A program made the translations under genes and the position numbers. Positions 45,920 to 55,887 of a DNA stretch of 64,000 nt are shown here, in pieces. Origin of the DNA: Brucella pituitosa (GTDB lineage Bacteria; Pseudomonadota; Alphaproteobacteria; Rhizobiales; Rhizobiaceae); contig NZ_PYSY02000001.1 of NCBI RefSeq assembly GCF_003049685.1, positions 868,001 to 932,000 of the forward strand, read 5' to 3'. A model generated the notes under the pieces. That model saw only the letters and a program-made list of their open reading frames with translations. It was not told the DNA's origin and made no database searches. Numbering within the stretch: the stretch's first letter is position 1; each line of letters starts with the position of its first letter.

Positions 45920-47089
45920 TCAGATCGCGGCAAAGCCTTTTTCAAGATCTGCGATCAGGTCAGGCACATCTTCAAGGCCGATTTGCAGGCGAATGACCGG
46001 GCCTGGGTAATCACCCTTGGCAACGGTTCGATCTTTCAGCCCGACCTCGTTTGCCAGACTTTCATAGCCGCCCCATGAATAGCCCAAGCCAAAAATCGTC
46101 AGTGCATTGAGAAAAGCATGTGCTTCTTGTCGACAGCCACTCTTAAGCACAAAGGCAAACACGCCGGACGAGCCCTTGAAGTCGCGCTTCCACAATTCGT
46201 GGCCCGGATGGCTTTCAAGTGCCGGGTGCAATACGCGATCCACGGCTGGATGGCTTTCCAGCCAATGTGCAACCTCTAGCGCGCTCTTGCGATGATGTTC
46301 CAGACGAACACCCATCGTGCGTAGGCCACGCAGGATCTGATAGGCGTCATCAGGTGCTGCACACAGTCCAAGCGTGCCATGGGTTTCCAGCAACTGTGGC
46401 CAGCATTTCTCATTGGCCGAAATGGTTCCGAACAGAATGTCGGCATGGCCGGAGGGATATTTTGTGGATGCGTGGATGCTGATATCGACGCCAAAATCCA
46501 GCGGCTTGAAATACAACGGTGTTGCCCACGTGTTGTCCATCATGACGATGGCGCCAGCCTTGTGGGCTGCGTCAACGATTGCCGGAATGTCTTGTATTTC
46601 GAATGTGTTAGAGGCTGGCGATTCCGTAAATACCACTTTGGTGTTGGAACGCAAAAGCTTTGCAATGCCTGCGCCGATTTCCGGATCGTAGTATTCAACC
46701 TCAATGCTCATACGCTTCAGGATCGTATCAGCAAAGTGACGGGTCGGATTGTAGATCGAGTCGACAAACAGAACATGGTCGCCAGGCGATAGAAATGCCA
46801 GCAGAGGAATTGTGACAGCAGCCAGACCCGACGGGACGCAGACAGTTCCAGCAGAGCCCTCAAGGGCGTCGATTGCCTTGCATAAGGCTTCGCTGGTCGG
46901 GGTTCCGCGGGTGCCATAAGTGTATTTCTGATTGCCTGTCGCCATTGTTTGCGCATCAGGAAACAGGACCGTAGCAGCGCGCACGACCGGTGGATTAACG
47001 AAGCCGTGATAGTCGCGAGGCTCATACCCATCATGGGTCAAGCGTGTGTTTATGCCCAGCTTTTCTGTCTTGTCCTGCTTGTTAGTCAC
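45920..47089 (-). CDS. metC: Cystathionine beta-lyase
   Basis: 389 residues from GTG 47089, which follows GGAGGCAATTT. PLP-dependent enzyme of the Cys/Met metabolism family that cleaves cystathionine to homocysteine, pyruvate and ammonia. Motifs: YTYGTRGTPTSEAL, the substrate-side VPSGLAAVTIPLLAFL, MDNTWATPLYFKPL, and the lysine that binds PLP in SIHASTKYPSGHAD. The C-terminal LGYSWGGYESL is typical of MetC rather than MetB. Upstream in-frame codons lack a ribosome site. A large dyad at 47146-47181 lies in its leader. Confidence 0.93.
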   Translation of the reverse strand: MTNKQDKTEKLGINTRLTHDGYEPRDYHGFVNPPVVRAATVLFPDAQTMATGNQKYTYGTRGTPTSEALCKAIDALEGSAGTVCVPSGLAAVTIPLLAFLSPGDHVLFVDSIYNPTRHFADTILKRMSIEVEYYDPEIGAGIAKLLRSNTKVVFTESPASNTFEIQDIPAIVDAAHKAGAIVMMDNTWATPLYFKPLDFGVDISIHASTKYPSGHADILFGTISANEKCWPQLLETHGTLGLCAAPDDAYQILRGLRTMGVRLEHHRKSALEVAHWLESHPAVDRVLHPALESHPGHELWKRDFKGSSGVFAFVLKSGCRQEAHAFLNALTIFGLGYSWGGYESLANEVGLKDRTVAKGDYPGPVIRLQIGLEDVPDLIADLEKGFAAI

Positions 47090-47127
47090 GAAATTGCCTC
47101 CAGGCCGTGTTGCATGCTGATCCACCG

Positions 47128-47144
47128 ACTCTCCGTTGGAGAGT
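47128..47144 (-). promoter_or_regulatory. Small hairpin in the metC leader
   Basis: ACTCTCC-GTT-GGAGAGT: a 7-bp perfect stem, 38 bases upstream of the metC GTG. Read on the minus strand, GGAGAG could mimic or sequester a ribosome-binding sequence. A role is inferred only from position. Confidence 0.55.
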
Positions 47145-47145
47145 T

Positions 47146-47181
47146 TTGCAAACTTGTTTTTCAGTCGAAACAAGTTTGCAA
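47146..47181. promoter_or_regulatory. 14-bp perfect dyad between metC and PAP2
   Basis: TTGCAAACTTGTTT, 8-base spacer, AAACAAGTTTGCAA. This is a perfect inverted repeat between divergently oriented metC and the PAP2 gene. It is suited to a dimeric repressor or activator, or to a strong RNA hairpin. No regulator gene is adjacent, and no match to the SAM-II riboswitch was recognised. Confidence 0.75.
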
Positions 47182-47253
47182 CGGAATGGGTTTGTGTCCG
47201 CTGACAGTGGACGCTCCAATTATTGGATAAAGCGCGCATGGGGCGGATGCAAC

Positions 47254-48081
47254 ATGGAGCTTTGTAACAGTGATAATGTTAATCAGAGAAAGAGTAATCC
47301 CGATATGCCCGATCTGAATGAGCGTAAGGCTACAAGCACTATCCTTTATCCGGTTCGTGCAGCATCGGAGCTGGTAAGGGCGCTTGTGAAGCCTGCTTAT
47401 CCGGGTGCCCCTTCCAGTTGGACGATGGAGATGACAGCACTCGTCGTGCTTCTCCCTTTCGTGCTGCTGGTATTGCATATTTGGGACGCACAGATTGTTC
47501 GCGCCGCGATGAACAGTGGTTTCATCGTCATGGAAGTGCTTCGCACGATTACCGATCTGATTCGTACGATTGTCTGGCTGGGCATAGGTATGATCGTTTG
47601 GCTCGTTACAGCGCTACTGCTTTCGCCTTCCGTCCGTCTTACCGCGCAGCAGATGCTCGTTCGTTTTCACAGCTGGGCGACACTTGTGCTTGCTTCGATT
47701 GTTGTCGGCAGTTTCCCAACCGAGATTGGTAAGCTTGTTATAGGGCGTGCACGCCCACTTCTGCTTGATGAACTGGGTTCGGCCTATTTCGCGCCGTTTC
47801 GCGGTGAGCACTCCTATGAAAGCTTTCCGTCTGGACATTCCATGATGGCTGGTATCATGTTGGTATCACTGTGGATTTTCTTACCGCGCTGGCGATTTCT
47901 GACTGTGCCGGTTTGCATACTTTTCGTGATAAGCAGACTTGCTGCCGGCGCTCATTACCCAACCGATGTCGTGGCTGGACTGGCAATTGGCTTTATCGCG
48001 ACATGGTGGACAGCTCGCTTTATGGCGACGCGAAATATTATTTTTTCTGTTGATGAAGATCAGATGATGCCACGCGTATGA
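47254..48081 (+). CDS. PAP2-family membrane phosphatase
   Basis: About 275 residues from ATG 47254 (MELCNSDNVNQ); ATG 47305 is an alternative. Six membrane segments. The PAP2 motifs are complete: KLVIGRARP (motif 1), YESFPSGHSMM (motif 2, catalytic His) and SRLAAGAHYPTDV (motif 3). Members dephosphorylate lipid phosphates such as phosphatidic acid, undecaprenyl pyrophosphate or lipid A on the periplasmic side. The substrate here is not assignable. It is divergent from metC. Confidence 0.92.
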   Translation: MELCNSDNVNQRKSNPDMPDLNERKATSTILYPVRAASELVRALVKPAYPGAPSSWTMEMTALVVLLPFVLLVLHIWDAQIVRAAMNSGFIVMEVLRTITDLIRTIVWLGIGMIVWLVTALLLSPSVRLTAQQMLVRFHSWATLVLASIVVGSFPTEIGKLVIGRARPLLLDELGSAYFAPFRGEHSYESFPSGHSMMAGIMLVSLWIFLPRWRFLTVPVCILFVISRLAAGAHYPTDVVAGLAIGFIATWWTARFMATRNIIFSVDEDQMMPRV

Positions 48082-48530
48082 GCGAGGCAAAAGTGAGGTG
48101 TTTGTCAACTGGCACATCACTACGAAATAATTATAAACTATTGTTTTTATTTCATTATTTCGGTGACCTTCTTTTTAAGCATAGCCTATTTCATAGGCAG
48201 AGCCATTTTACCCGAAAATTGGGAAATCATGTAAATTTCTGCATACGTCGCAACGTTTTTTTGGATGAACAGGCTTTTCTCCAGACGTTAATAGCTTGAC
48301 CAAAACCAAAATATCGCCTTCGATAGAGTTGTGAAGGCGACAGGCATCTTACGCTCATAAAAACCAACAAGGGTCGATAACGGCTCCGGGCGGAGGATAG
48401 CTTGCGTAAAGCAGGGGTTGGGGGAGGTCGCACGACTGGTTCTTCAGCTTAATGCTAAAAATAAAGCAACAGAGACGATTGGGCTGTTTGGCTCGTCGAT
48501 CTCCAGGGAACATAAAAGGTTGCAGGCCAG
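48082..48530 (+). promoter_or_regulatory. aapJ upstream region
   Basis: 449 bp without a convincing gene. The first 200 bp are A/T-rich. An inverted repeat GCCTTC...GAAGGC (about 48318-48342) is the only structure noted. The aapJQMP promoter must lie here. No sigma-54 -24/-12 pair was identified with confidence. Confidence 0.5.
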
Positions 48531-49562
48531 ATGAAAAAAACTGTTTTGACAGGGGTATTGGGTGCAGCGGCGTTGTTTGGCGCGGCTTCGGGAGCATCGG
48601 CAGACACGCTTTCTGATGTGAAGGCGAAGGGGTTCCTGCAGTGTGGCGTCAATACAGGTTTGCTTGGTTTCGCATCGCCAGATGACAAGGGCGAATGGTC
48701 GGGCTTTGACGTGGATTATTGCCGTGCGGTTGCCGCTGCCATTTTTGGCGATCCAACCAAAGTTAAGTTTACACCACTGAACGCGAAAGAACGATTTACT
48801 GCGCTGCAATCGGGCGAAGTGGACGTACTGATCCGCAACACCACTTGGACGATCAGCCGTGATACGTCGCTTGGCCTCGATTTTCCGGGCGTCAATTATT
48901 ATGACGGCCAGGGCTTCATGATCAATTCCAAGAAGCTTTCGGGCATCAATTCCGCGCTTCAGCTTTCCGGCGCATCCATCTGCGTTCAGGCTGGCACGAC
49001 CACCGAGTTGAACATGGCCGACTATTTCCGTGCCAACAAGATGGACTACAATCCGGTCGTCTTTGAAAAGCTCGAAGAAGCCAACGCGGCTTACGATTCC
49101 GGTCGTTGCGACGCTTACACGACTGATCAGTCCGGTCTGTACTCGACCCGCCTGACTCTGGCCAATCCAGACGATCACGTCGTTCTGCCGGAAATTATTT
49201 CCAAGGAACCGCTTGGACCAGCTGTTCGCCAGGGTGATTCCAAGTGGGCCGATGTTATCCGTTGGACCCACTATGCGTTGTTGAATGCTGAAGAGTTCGG
49301 CATCACCAAGGCAAATGTCGAAGAGATGAAAAATTCCGACAACCCGGAAATCAAGCGCTTGCTTGGCTCTGAAGCTGACACCAAGATTGGAACGGATCTC
49401 GGTCTCACCAATGATTGGGTCGTGAACATCATCAAGGGTGTTGGCAACTACGGCGAATTGTTCGAGCGCAATCTCGGCGCCGGTAGCCCGCTCAAGATCG
49501 CTCGTGGTCTGAATGCCCAGTGGACCAAGGGTGGTGTTCAGTACGGTATGCCTATCCGCTAA
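48531..49562 (+). CDS. aapJ: General L-amino-acid ABC transporter, substrate-binding protein
   Basis: 343 residues. Periplasmic binding protein with signal peptide MKKTVLTGVLGAAALFGAASGASA. The mature part starts DTLSDVKAKGFLQCGVNTG. AapJ captures a wide range of L-amino acids, including glutamate, and delivers them to AapQM. Typical blocks are DDKGEWSGFDVDYCRAVAA, RNTTWTISRD and YTTDQSGLYSTRL. It is the first gene of aapJQMP, with a GC hairpin after its stop that may raise its relative transcript level. Confidence 0.96.
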   Translation: MKKTVLTGVLGAAALFGAASGASADTLSDVKAKGFLQCGVNTGLLGFASPDDKGEWSGFDVDYCRAVAAAIFGDPTKVKFTPLNAKERFTALQSGEVDVLIRNTTWTISRDTSLGLDFPGVNYYDGQGFMINSKKLSGINSALQLSGASICVQAGTTTELNMADYFRANKMDYNPVVFEKLEEANAAYDSGRCDAYTTDQSGLYSTRLTLANPDDHVVLPEIISKEPLGPAVRQGDSKWADVIRWTHYALLNAEEFGITKANVEEMKNSDNPEIKRLLGSEADTKIGTDLGLTNDWVVNIIKGVGNYGELFERNLGAGSPLKIARGLNAQWTKGGVQYGMPIR

Positions 49563-49589
49563 GGATTGTGCTCTTGTTGGATGATGTCA

Positions 49590-49622
49590 GGCGGGGGCAG
49601 TTATGCGCCCGCCGGATTTTTC
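49590..49622 (+). terminator. Partial terminator between aapJ and aapQ
   Basis: GGCGGG-GGCAGTTATGCG-CCCGCC followed by GGATTTTT. Placed 28 bases after aapJ. In binding-protein operons such hairpins often let most transcripts end after the binding-protein gene or protect its mRNA. Confidence 0.6.
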
Positions 49623-49858
49623 GGCTCTGCGATACTGCGCAGAAGTAGCAAGTTCAGACATCCTTCGTGCAACCAGATCACAACTCAAGATCTGGCGCAT
49701 CGTACCAAGCAATTTAACCCGCGCTTCGCACCCAATGTGCAGGCTGCACGGCTCGGCATTTAAACGTAACTGCTTTGAACTGATTATCCCGGTGGGGGTC
49801 GGGAGCGACAGCTATTTTTTCAAAGCTGATGCGAAGGCCGAAAGAAGACAGGAAACAT

Positions 49859-51052
49859 ATGGCTTCCTATTCCGCAACCGAACAACGCCGCAGCGGCGGT
49901 GGAACGTCTCTCCTGTATGATCCGCGAGTTCGCGGCATCTTTTATCAGGTTCTGGTGTTCGCCGCTGTTGTGGCCTCTATTTATTGGATCGTGGGTAACA
50001 CGATCACTAATCTTCAACGCGCCAACATTGCCTCGGGCTTTGGCTTCCTGAACGGACGCGCGGGCTTCGATATCAGCCAGACGCTGATCTCCTATTCGAG
50101 CGATTCCACTTATGGCCGGGCAGTTCTCGTTGGTCTGCTGAACACGCTTTACGTCGCAGCTCTTGGTGTAGTTCTGGCCTCAGTTATTGGGTTTCTCGTC
50201 GGTATTGGCCGACTTTCACGCAACTGGCTGATCCGCAAAATCTGCATGGTCTATGTGGAGGTATTCCGCAATATTCCGCCACTTCTGGTTATTTTCTTCT
50301 GGTACTTCGGCGTTCTTTCCGTTCTCCCACAAGCGCGTGAAAGTCTCTCATTACCGCTCGGAACATATCTGAACAATCGCGGCTTTTTCATGCCATCACC
50401 TGTATGGGGTGAGGGGGCATGGCTATTACCGGTAGCGCTGCTGCTGGGCATCGTGACTTCGTTTTTCGTCGCTCGCTGGGCAAAGCGCCGTCAGATGACA
50501 ACCGGTCAGCCTTTTCATACGCTTCGTGTGTGTGCAGCGCTGATCATCGGTCTGCCGATCCTCGCGCTGATCGTGACAGGTTTTCCGATTACTTTCGATT
50601 TGCCGAAGCTTGGAACATTCAATCTGACAGGCGGCGCGCAGGTTAAGCCAGAATTTCTCGCTCTTCTGCTGGCCTTGTCGTTCTACACAGCCTCGTTCAT
50701 TGCCGAAACTGTGCGTGCAGGCGTTCTTGGGGTGAACAAGGGGCAGACGGAAGCAGCCTATGCTGTTGGCCTCAGATCAGGGCAGACGATGCGCCTTATC
50801 ATCGTGCCACAGGCACTGCGGATTATCATTCCGCCACTGTCGAGCCAGTATCTCAATCTTATCAAGAACTCCTCGCTCGCCATTGCCATCGGCTATCCGG
50901 ATCTTGTGGCCGTCGGCGGAACGATTCTCAACCAGACCGGCCAGGCTGTGGAAGTCGTGGCAATCTGGATGGTTATCTATCTCAGCATTAGCCTTGTTAC
51001 ATCCGGTCTTATGAACTGGTTCAATGCCAAGATGGCGCTGGTGGAGAGATGA
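49859..51052 (+). CDS. aapQ: General L-amino-acid ABC transporter permease
   Basis: About 397 residues from ATG 49859 ([15 protein letters not shown]), preceded by ACAGGAAAC. Inner-membrane permease with about eight segments. The EAA-type loop is [20 protein letters not shown]. The N-terminal HisM-type domain and a longer insert match AapQ/BztB. It overlaps aapM by 4 bp, indicating coupled translation of the two permease halves. Confidence 0.95.
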   Translation: MASYSATEQRRSGGGTSLLYDPRVRGIFYQVLVFAAVVASIYWIVGNTITNLQRANIASGFGFLNGRAGFDISQTLISYSSDSTYGRAVLVGLLNTLYVAALGVVLASVIGFLVGIGRLSRNWLIRKICMVYVEVFRNIPPLLVIFFWYFGVLSVLPQARESLSLPLGTYLNNRGFFMPSPVWGEGAWLLPVALLLGIVTSFFVARWAKRRQMTTGQPFHTLRVCAALIIGLPILALIVTGFPITFDLPKLGTFNLTGGAQVKPEFLALLLALSFYTASFIAETVRAGVLGVNKGQTEAAYAVGLRSGQTMRLIIVPQALRIIIPPLSSQYLNLIKNSSLAIAIGYPDLVAVGGTILNQTGQAVEVVAIWMVIYLSISLVTSGLMNWFNAKMALVER

Positions 51053-52212
51053 CAATGGAAAACGCTGATCTCCAATATGTGCGCACGCAAATGGTCGAGG
51101 GCGAGACGCCGCCGCGGTCGGTTCAGGGCTTCTCGCACTGGCTGCGTGTCAATCTTTTTGCAACGCCGGTCGATGCCGCACTGACACTCTTCGGTCTCGC
51201 GATTGTGGCGTGGTTTCTCCCGTCAATGATCCAATGGCTATTCGTCAATGCAGCATGGACTGGTAGTGATCGCACGGCATGTCTGACTGTCGCGCAGGGT
51301 GGTGTGCAGCCGGAAGGCTGGTCGGGTGCCTGCTGGGCATTTGTGAACGCGAAGTACCAGCAATTCATCTATGGTCGTTATCCGTTTGAAGAACGGTGGC
51401 GCGTTAATCTGACGGCAGCACTGTTTGTCATTCTGCTGGTGCCGCTGATGATTCCGAAGGTCCCGCGCAAGACGATCAATGCCATCTTGTTTTTCCTTGT
51501 GTTTCCGGTGGTCGCATTCTTCCTTCTCGTCGGCGGCTGGTTTGGCTTGCGTTATGTCGAAACCTCGCTTTGGGGCGGTCTTCTGGTAACGCTTGTTCTG
51601 TCCTTCGTCGGTATTGCGGTTTCGTTACCACTCGGTGTGGTGCTTGCTCTCGGGCGACGTTCAAAGCTGCCGGTCATCAAAACCTTCTGCATCATCTTTA
51701 TTGAAATGGTGCGCGGCGTGCCGCTGGTCACTGTGCTCTTCATGGCCAGTGTAATGCTTCCACTGTTTCTGCCACCGGGCGTGACCTTCGATAAGTTGAT
51801 GCGTGCACTTATTGGTGTGGCACTCTTCGCGTCGGCCTATATGGCTGAAGTGGTGCGTGGTGGCCTTCAGGCGATCCCACGCGGGCAATATGAAGGCGCA
51901 GATGCTTTAGGTCTCAGTTATTGGCAGAAGACTAACCTGATCGTATTGCCACAGGCTTTGAAGCTGGTGATACCAGGTATTGTGAACACCTTCATCGGCC
52001 TTTTCAAGGATACAAGCCTTGTTTACATCATTGGTATGTTTGATCTCCTTGGTATCGTCCGTCAGAATTTCTCCGATGCCAACTGGGCTTCTCCACAGAC
52101 ACCTGCAACAGGACTGATCTTTGCGGGCTTTGTTTTCTGGATTTTCTGTTTCGCTATGTCGCGATACTCTATATTCATGGAACGAAGGCTCGACACGGGT
52201 CATAAACGATAA
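51049..52212 (+). CDS. aapM: General L-amino-acid ABC transporter permease
   Basis: 387 residues from ATG 51049 (ATG 51055 is an alternative). Second permease half; EAA-type loop [20 protein letters not shown]. An insert near residues 75-110 with [15 protein letters not shown] is typical of AapM/BztC. A 14-bp gap leads to aapP. Confidence 0.95.
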   Translation: MTMENADLQYVRTQMVEGETPPRSVQGFSHWLRVNLFATPVDAALTLFGLAIVAWFLPSMIQWLFVNAAWTGSDRTACLTVAQGGVQPEGWSGACWAFVNAKYQQFIYGRYPFEERWRVNLTAALFVILLVPLMIPKVPRKTINAILFFLVFPVVAFFLLVGGWFGLRYVETSLWGGLLVTLVLSFVGIAVSLPLGVVLALGRRSKLPVIKTFCIIFIEMVRGVPLVTVLFMASVMLPLFLPPGVTFDKLMRALIGVALFASAYMAEVVRGGLQAIPRGQYEGADALGLSYWQKTNLIVLPQALKLVIPGIVNTFIGLFKDTSLVYIIGMFDLLGIVRQNFSDANWASPQTPATGLIFAGFVFWIFCFAMSRYSIFMERRLDTGHKR

Positions 52213-52226
52213 GAATCAAGGGAATA

Positions 52227-53042
52227 ATGGAAATGAGTGCACAAAGCGCCCTCCCACAATCCGAGTTCGGTGTCGAAATCGACCGTAAAAAACATGAAGT
52301 ATCGAAGACCGAAGTGGCCATCGAACTGAAGAATATGCACAAATGGTATGGGGAGTTTCACGTTCTGCGTGACATCAACCTGAAGGTCATGCGCGGCGAA
52401 CGTATCGTTGTTGCGGGTCCGTCGGGCTCGGGCAAGTCGACGATGATCCGTTGCATCAACCGTCTGGAAGAACACCAGAAGGGCCAGATCATTGTTGATG
52501 GCATTGAACTCACCAACGATTTGAAGAAGATCGATGAAGTACGCCGCGAAGTCGGCATGGTGTTCCAGCATTTCAATCTCTTCCCGCATCTGACCATTTT
52601 GGAAAACTGCACCCTGGCACCGATTTGGGTACGCAAGATGCCAAAGAAGAAGGCGGAAGAAATCGCCATGCATTATCTGGCACGCGTGAAAATCCCGGAA
52701 CAGGCCAACAAATATCCGGGCCAGCTTTCAGGCGGCCAGCAGCAGCGTGTGGCGATTGCCCGTGCGCTTTGCATGAACCCGAAGGTCATGCTGTTCGACG
52801 AGCCGACCTCGGCGCTCGATCCGGAAATGGTCAAGGAAGTGCTGGATACGATGGTGAGTCTTGCCGATGAAGGCATGACCATGATCTGTGTGACGCACGA
52901 AATGGGCTTTGCGCGTCAGGTTGCCAATCGTGTGATCTTCATGGATCAGGGCCAGATCGTTGAACAGAATTCGCCAGCCGAATTCTTCGACAATCCACAA
53001 CATGAGCGCACCAAGCTGTTCCTGAGCCAGATTCTGCACTAA
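52227..53042 (+). CDS. aapP: General L-amino-acid ABC transporter ATPase
   Basis: 271 residues. ATP-binding subunit; Walker [11 protein letters not shown]-loop [13 protein letters not shown], signature [15 protein letters not shown], Walker [14 protein letters not shown], and switch VTHEMGFA. It powers the AapQM permease. Start 52227 or 52233. Terminator follows at 53064. Confidence 0.97.
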   Translation: MEMSAQSALPQSEFGVEIDRKKHEVSKTEVAIELKNMHKWYGEFHVLRDINLKVMRGERIVVAGPSGSGKSTMIRCINRLEEHQKGQIIVDGIELTNDLKKIDEVRREVGMVFQHFNLFPHLTILENCTLAPIWVRKMPKKKAEEIAMHYLARVKIPEQANKYPGQLSGGQQQRVAIARALCMNPKVMLFDEPTSALDPEMVKEVLDTMVSLADEGMTMICVTHEMGFARQVANRVIFMDQGQIVEQNSPAEFFDNPQHERTKLFLSQILH

Positions 53043-53063
53043 TCCGGTTGAGTACCTTGCATT

Positions 53064-53105
53064 AAAAACACCCGCCAGAGATGATCTGGCGGGTGTTTTC
53101 TTTTA
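53064..53105 (+). terminator. Intrinsic terminator of aapJQMP
   Basis: AAAAACACCCGCCAGA-GATGA-TCTGGCGGGTGTTTTCTTTT: a strong stem with a T-rich tail and an A-rich front, so it may also serve the convergent gene at 53122. Confidence 0.92.
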
Positions 53106-53121
53106 GGTTGGAGGTGATGGC

Positions 53122-53496
53122 TTATTCGTCGTGCGGACCCTGGCAAAATTGAATGCGATTGCCGAACGGATCGATGACAGCCATTACACGGCCCCACGGA
53201 GCATTCTCGATGCCGGGCCGCATATAGCGATACCCACGCGAATTGACTTCCTTCTGGAATTCCTCGACGCCTTGCATACGGACGAAAATGTTTGCGCCTG
53301 GACTGCCATCGCCGTGATGTTCGCTTAGATGAAGCACCAGATCGCCACGCGAAACCTGCATATAAAGCGGCATTCCCTCTGCAAAGCGATGTTCCCAATC
53401 GAGCGTGAAGCCCAGAAAGCCAACATAGAAATCCTTGGCTTTCTCGATATCGAAAATGCGGAAGATAGGGCAGGTCTGTTCAAAATGGATTGTCAT
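53122..53496 (-). CDS. VOC/glyoxalase-superfamily protein
   Basis: About 124 residues from ATG 53496 (MTIHFEQTCPIFRIF). VOC fold with two beta-alpha-beta-beta-beta halves: CPIFRIFDIEKAKDFYVGFL and the C-terminal GRVMAVIDPFGNRIQFCQ, whose DPFGN is usual in bleomycin-resistance/glyoxalase-like proteins. The second half contains the MRPGIENAPWG segment. Substrate unknown. It overlaps nothing; divergent from the GNAT gene 51 bp away. Confidence 0.88.
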   Translation of the reverse strand: MTIHFEQTCPIFRIFDIEKAKDFYVGFLGFTLDWEHRFAEGMPLYMQVSRGDLVLHLSEHHGDGSPGANIFVRMQGVEEFQKEVNSRGYRYMRPGIENAPWGRVMAVIDPFGNRIQFCQGPHDE

Positions 53497-53546
53497 TCCG
53501 GCTGGCCTTTGCAACTGGTATTTCATCTTCGATAAATGAGGTAATC

Positions 53547-53954
53547 GTGACAGAGTATGGTTGGACGGAACATCTGGAGCCAGAGCAATATCGCGAGTTC
53601 CACGCTTTTTACAGCAAAGAATGGTGGACCGCCGCACGCAGCTTTGAGGATGTTTCGCATATGCTCACGCATTGCGATCTTACGCTGTTCAGCCGCGATG
53701 CAAATGGAGCGGTTGTCGGCTTTGCACGTGTGCTGAGCGACTTCACCTTCAAGGCTATGATTTTTGATGTGATCGTGGCTGAACAGTGCCGCGGCCAAGG
53801 GCTTGGACAGGCTCTCGTCCAGCGCATTATCAACCACGAAAAACTGCAGGGGGTGAAAAGTTTCGAGCTTTATTGTCCCGAAAGGCTCACCCCTTTTTAC
53901 GAAAAGCTCGGCTTTGTGAAGGGCACTTCGACCCTGCTGTTCTATCAACGATGA
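53547..53954 (+). CDS. GNAT-family N-acetyltransferase
   Basis: 135 residues from GTG 53547, preceded by GAGGTAAT. The acetyl-CoA-binding block is DVIVAEQCRGQGLGQALVQR (motif A, Q/RxxGxG/A), ending ERLTPFYEKLGFVKG (motif B). Substrate cannot be told from sequence. Confidence 0.9.
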   Translation: MTEYGWTEHLEPEQYREFHAFYSKEWWTAARSFEDVSHMLTHCDLTLFSRDANGAVVGFARVLSDFTFKAMIFDVIVAEQCRGQGLGQALVQRIINHEKLQGVKSFELYCPERLTPFYEKLGFVKGTSTLLFYQR

Positions 53955-54143
53955 ATTGTATCTCCACAAGGACTGTTCGACGCATTCAGAGAGCAAATCC
54001 GCCACGCCCTAAAGGGATATGGTGAAAATAGTCCAGCTTCGCGTCGCAAAACCTCGATGGAGAATCACTCCACCTTCGGCTTTGCTCCTAAACCTGTGCT
54101 ATTTTCATCCATACCACGCTTCAAAACGAATTCCCCGCAGACC

Positions 54144-54479
54144 CTAGTCTTCGATAAAGCTGCGCAAACGCTGTAGTGCATCATCCCACTGCGAGGAAAC
54201 AGTGGTGAGATAAGCTCTGGCATCGACGAGCGGGGTAGGGCAAAGCCGGAAGCGGCTCTCTCTGCCCACTTTGTCGCGCTCAACCAATCCTGCTTGTTCA
54301 AGCACGGAAAGATGCTTGGTCATTCCCTGCCTGCTGATGCTGCCGTTTTGCGAAAGTGAGACGATTGAGCGGCTTTCGCCATCACTCAAGGTCTCGATCA
54401 GCGCCAGCCGGGTAGGATCGGCCAGCGCTGCAAAAATGGCAGACATGTTTCCTGATTGCGTGAACGAGGCTTCGGTCAT
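54144..54479 (-). CDS. ArsR-family winged-helix regulator
   Basis: 111 residues from ATG 54479. Helix-turn-helix region ADPTRLALIETLSDGESRSI followed by ISRQGMTKHLSVLEQAGLVE is typical of ArsR. No metal-binding cysteines, so probably a non-metal sensor as in ArsR-SRPBCC pairs. Its ATG overlaps the stop of the SRPBCC gene (ATGA) upstream on the same strand. Confidence 0.9.
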   Translation of the reverse strand: MTEASFTQSGNMSAIFAALADPTRLALIETLSDGESRSIVSLSQNGSISRQGMTKHLSVLEQAGLVERDKVGRESRFRLCPTPLVDARAYLTTVSSQWDDALQRLRSFIED

Positions 54480-54940
54480 TTGTTTTCGAGGTATTCCTTT
54501 ATATTCTGCATTTGCTCTTCCCACCCGCCGGTGTTCATTCGAAGAGCTATTGGGCGACGGTCAGCCGGTAGCGCGTCGAAGCCTGTTTCGATGACGGTAA
54601 GCCTTGTACCGGATTCAATTTCCTTAAGCTTGAACTCCACCAGTGTCTGCGACTCTTTAGAGTAATCAGCATCGGTTTCAACCGCATAAGGATGCCACGT
54701 GAAGGCAAAATAATGCGGAGCTTTCATGTCCTTGATGAAGGACGTCCATTTGGTATCGCCGCATCCGTCAAACGTAAAGTGACCAGTCGAAGGGGTGTCT
54801 ACGATAAATGGCCCATCAATTTTGACTTTGAACCATTCACCGAACTCCTCGTGATCAGTGAGTGCGCGCCACACGCGATCAATGCCCGCGCGAAGGTCCA
54901 CAGTCTTCTCTATCCGGTCTGTTACTAATGCCGTTGTCAT
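54476..54940 (-). CDS. SRPBCC (AHSA1-like) domain protein
   Basis: 154 residues from ATG 54940, spaced 8 bases from AAAGGA. It has the helix-grip fold with IEKTVDLRAGIDRVWRALTD, EFGEWFKVKIDGPF, and C-terminal GGWEEQMQNIKEYLENK. Members bind hydrophobic ligands. In ArsR-SRPBCC pairs the regulator usually precedes this gene; here the order is reversed, with SRPBCC first. Confidence 0.9.
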   Translation of the reverse strand: MTTALVTDRIEKTVDLRAGIDRVWRALTDHEEFGEWFKVKIDGPFIVDTPSTGHFTFDGCGDTKWTSFIKDMKAPHYFAFTWHPYAVETDADYSKESQTLVEFKLKEIESGTRLTVIETGFDALPADRRPIALRMNTGGWEEQMQNIKEYLENK

Positions 54941-55024
54941 GGTCTGCATCCTTTCAAGCTAGCAACTGAATGGTTGCCAATTTACACGGTTTGGGTCAAA
55001 AGGCAACTAAAAGGTTGCATTTAA

Positions 55025-55726
55025 TTAATCGTGTGGAGATGCCTTGGTTGGAAGTGGGAAAAGCATGACGAATTTTTCTGCCAAAGCACGGTCGCCTTTG
55101 AGCGTGAGCAAGTTTGCAGCTTCAAGGGCCGGGAGAGGTTGCCCGCCGTAAATGGCTGCAGCCATCATGCGAGGCGAGCTTTCAAAGGCGATGTCATATT
55201 GCTCAGCTTTGCCGCGCACAATCTCCAGTTTGCTGCCTTGCAAATGCGCGATGAAATCTTCTCCATCCAGTCGAAGCCCAATAGTGGCTTTCAGGCCTTT
55301 TGAAAGACTGGGATCGATCATGGTTCTGAGAGAAAGCAGGAACGAAGTGGTCGAGATTGGCAAGTTCGGATCATGGCTGGGTGAACGCGCTGCCCACCGG
55401 CCAAGCGTCTGTAGGATGGGTTCAGCCTCATAGCCCCATGCGGTCAGTTCGTAGACTTGCACTGAAGCAGGAGGTGGGAGCTTCGATTTGCGTAAGATAC
55501 CGGCTTCTTCCAGCCCCTCAAGCCGCTGGGTGAGGACATTGGCGCTTATGCCCGGTAGGTCGGCGCGTAAATCGCTGAAGCGTTTAGGGCCAAACATCAA
55601 TTCGCGAATGACGAGCAAGGCCCAACGTTCACCAATCAAATCAAGGGCATGGGCTGCAGCGCATGCATCATCATAGCTGCGTCTTGCAGTGGGCTGTTCA
55701 TTTTTAGTTACTTTTTCTAACTTCAT
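55025..55726 (-). CDS. HxlR-family regulator with C-terminal sterol-carrier-like domain
   Basis: 233 residues. HxlR winged helix at about 20-105: ALDLIGERWALLVIRELMFG, FSDLRADLPGISANVLTQRL and EEAGILRKSKLPPP. The C-terminal half (KATIGLRLDGEDFIAHLQGS onward) resembles the SCP2-type ligand pocket found fused to some HxlR proteins, which may sense a hydrophobic ligand. It is divergent from the VOC gene at 55888, a likely target. Confidence 0.88.
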   Translation of the reverse strand: MKLEKVTKNEQPTARRSYDDACAAAHALDLIGERWALLVIRELMFGPKRFSDLRADLPGISANVLTQRLEGLEEAGILRKSKLPPPASVQVYELTAWGYEAEPILQTLGRWAARSPSHDPNLPISTTSFLLSLRTMIDPSLSKGLKATIGLRLDGEDFIAHLQGSKLEIVRGKAEQYDIAFESSPRMMAAAIYGGQPLPALEAANLLTLKGDRALAEKFVMLFPLPTKASPHD

Positions 55727-55887
55727 AGTTGCTAATTATAACTTATCTGTCATTGTGTGCAAGCAAACTTACGCTGGTTGGGGCTAGCCACTGCATTGAA
55801 CCCAACTATATCGCCAAGGGGATCGGGCGGGCGATAGAAAACCAAAATTAAAAATGGGTGTTTCAAGCCCACCAATGGAGGAATAAC

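Noticed and set aside
47090..47253. SAM-II riboswitch upstream of metC
   Set aside because: The leader was read on the metC strand and lacks the conserved pseudoknot core; it contains simple dyads instead.
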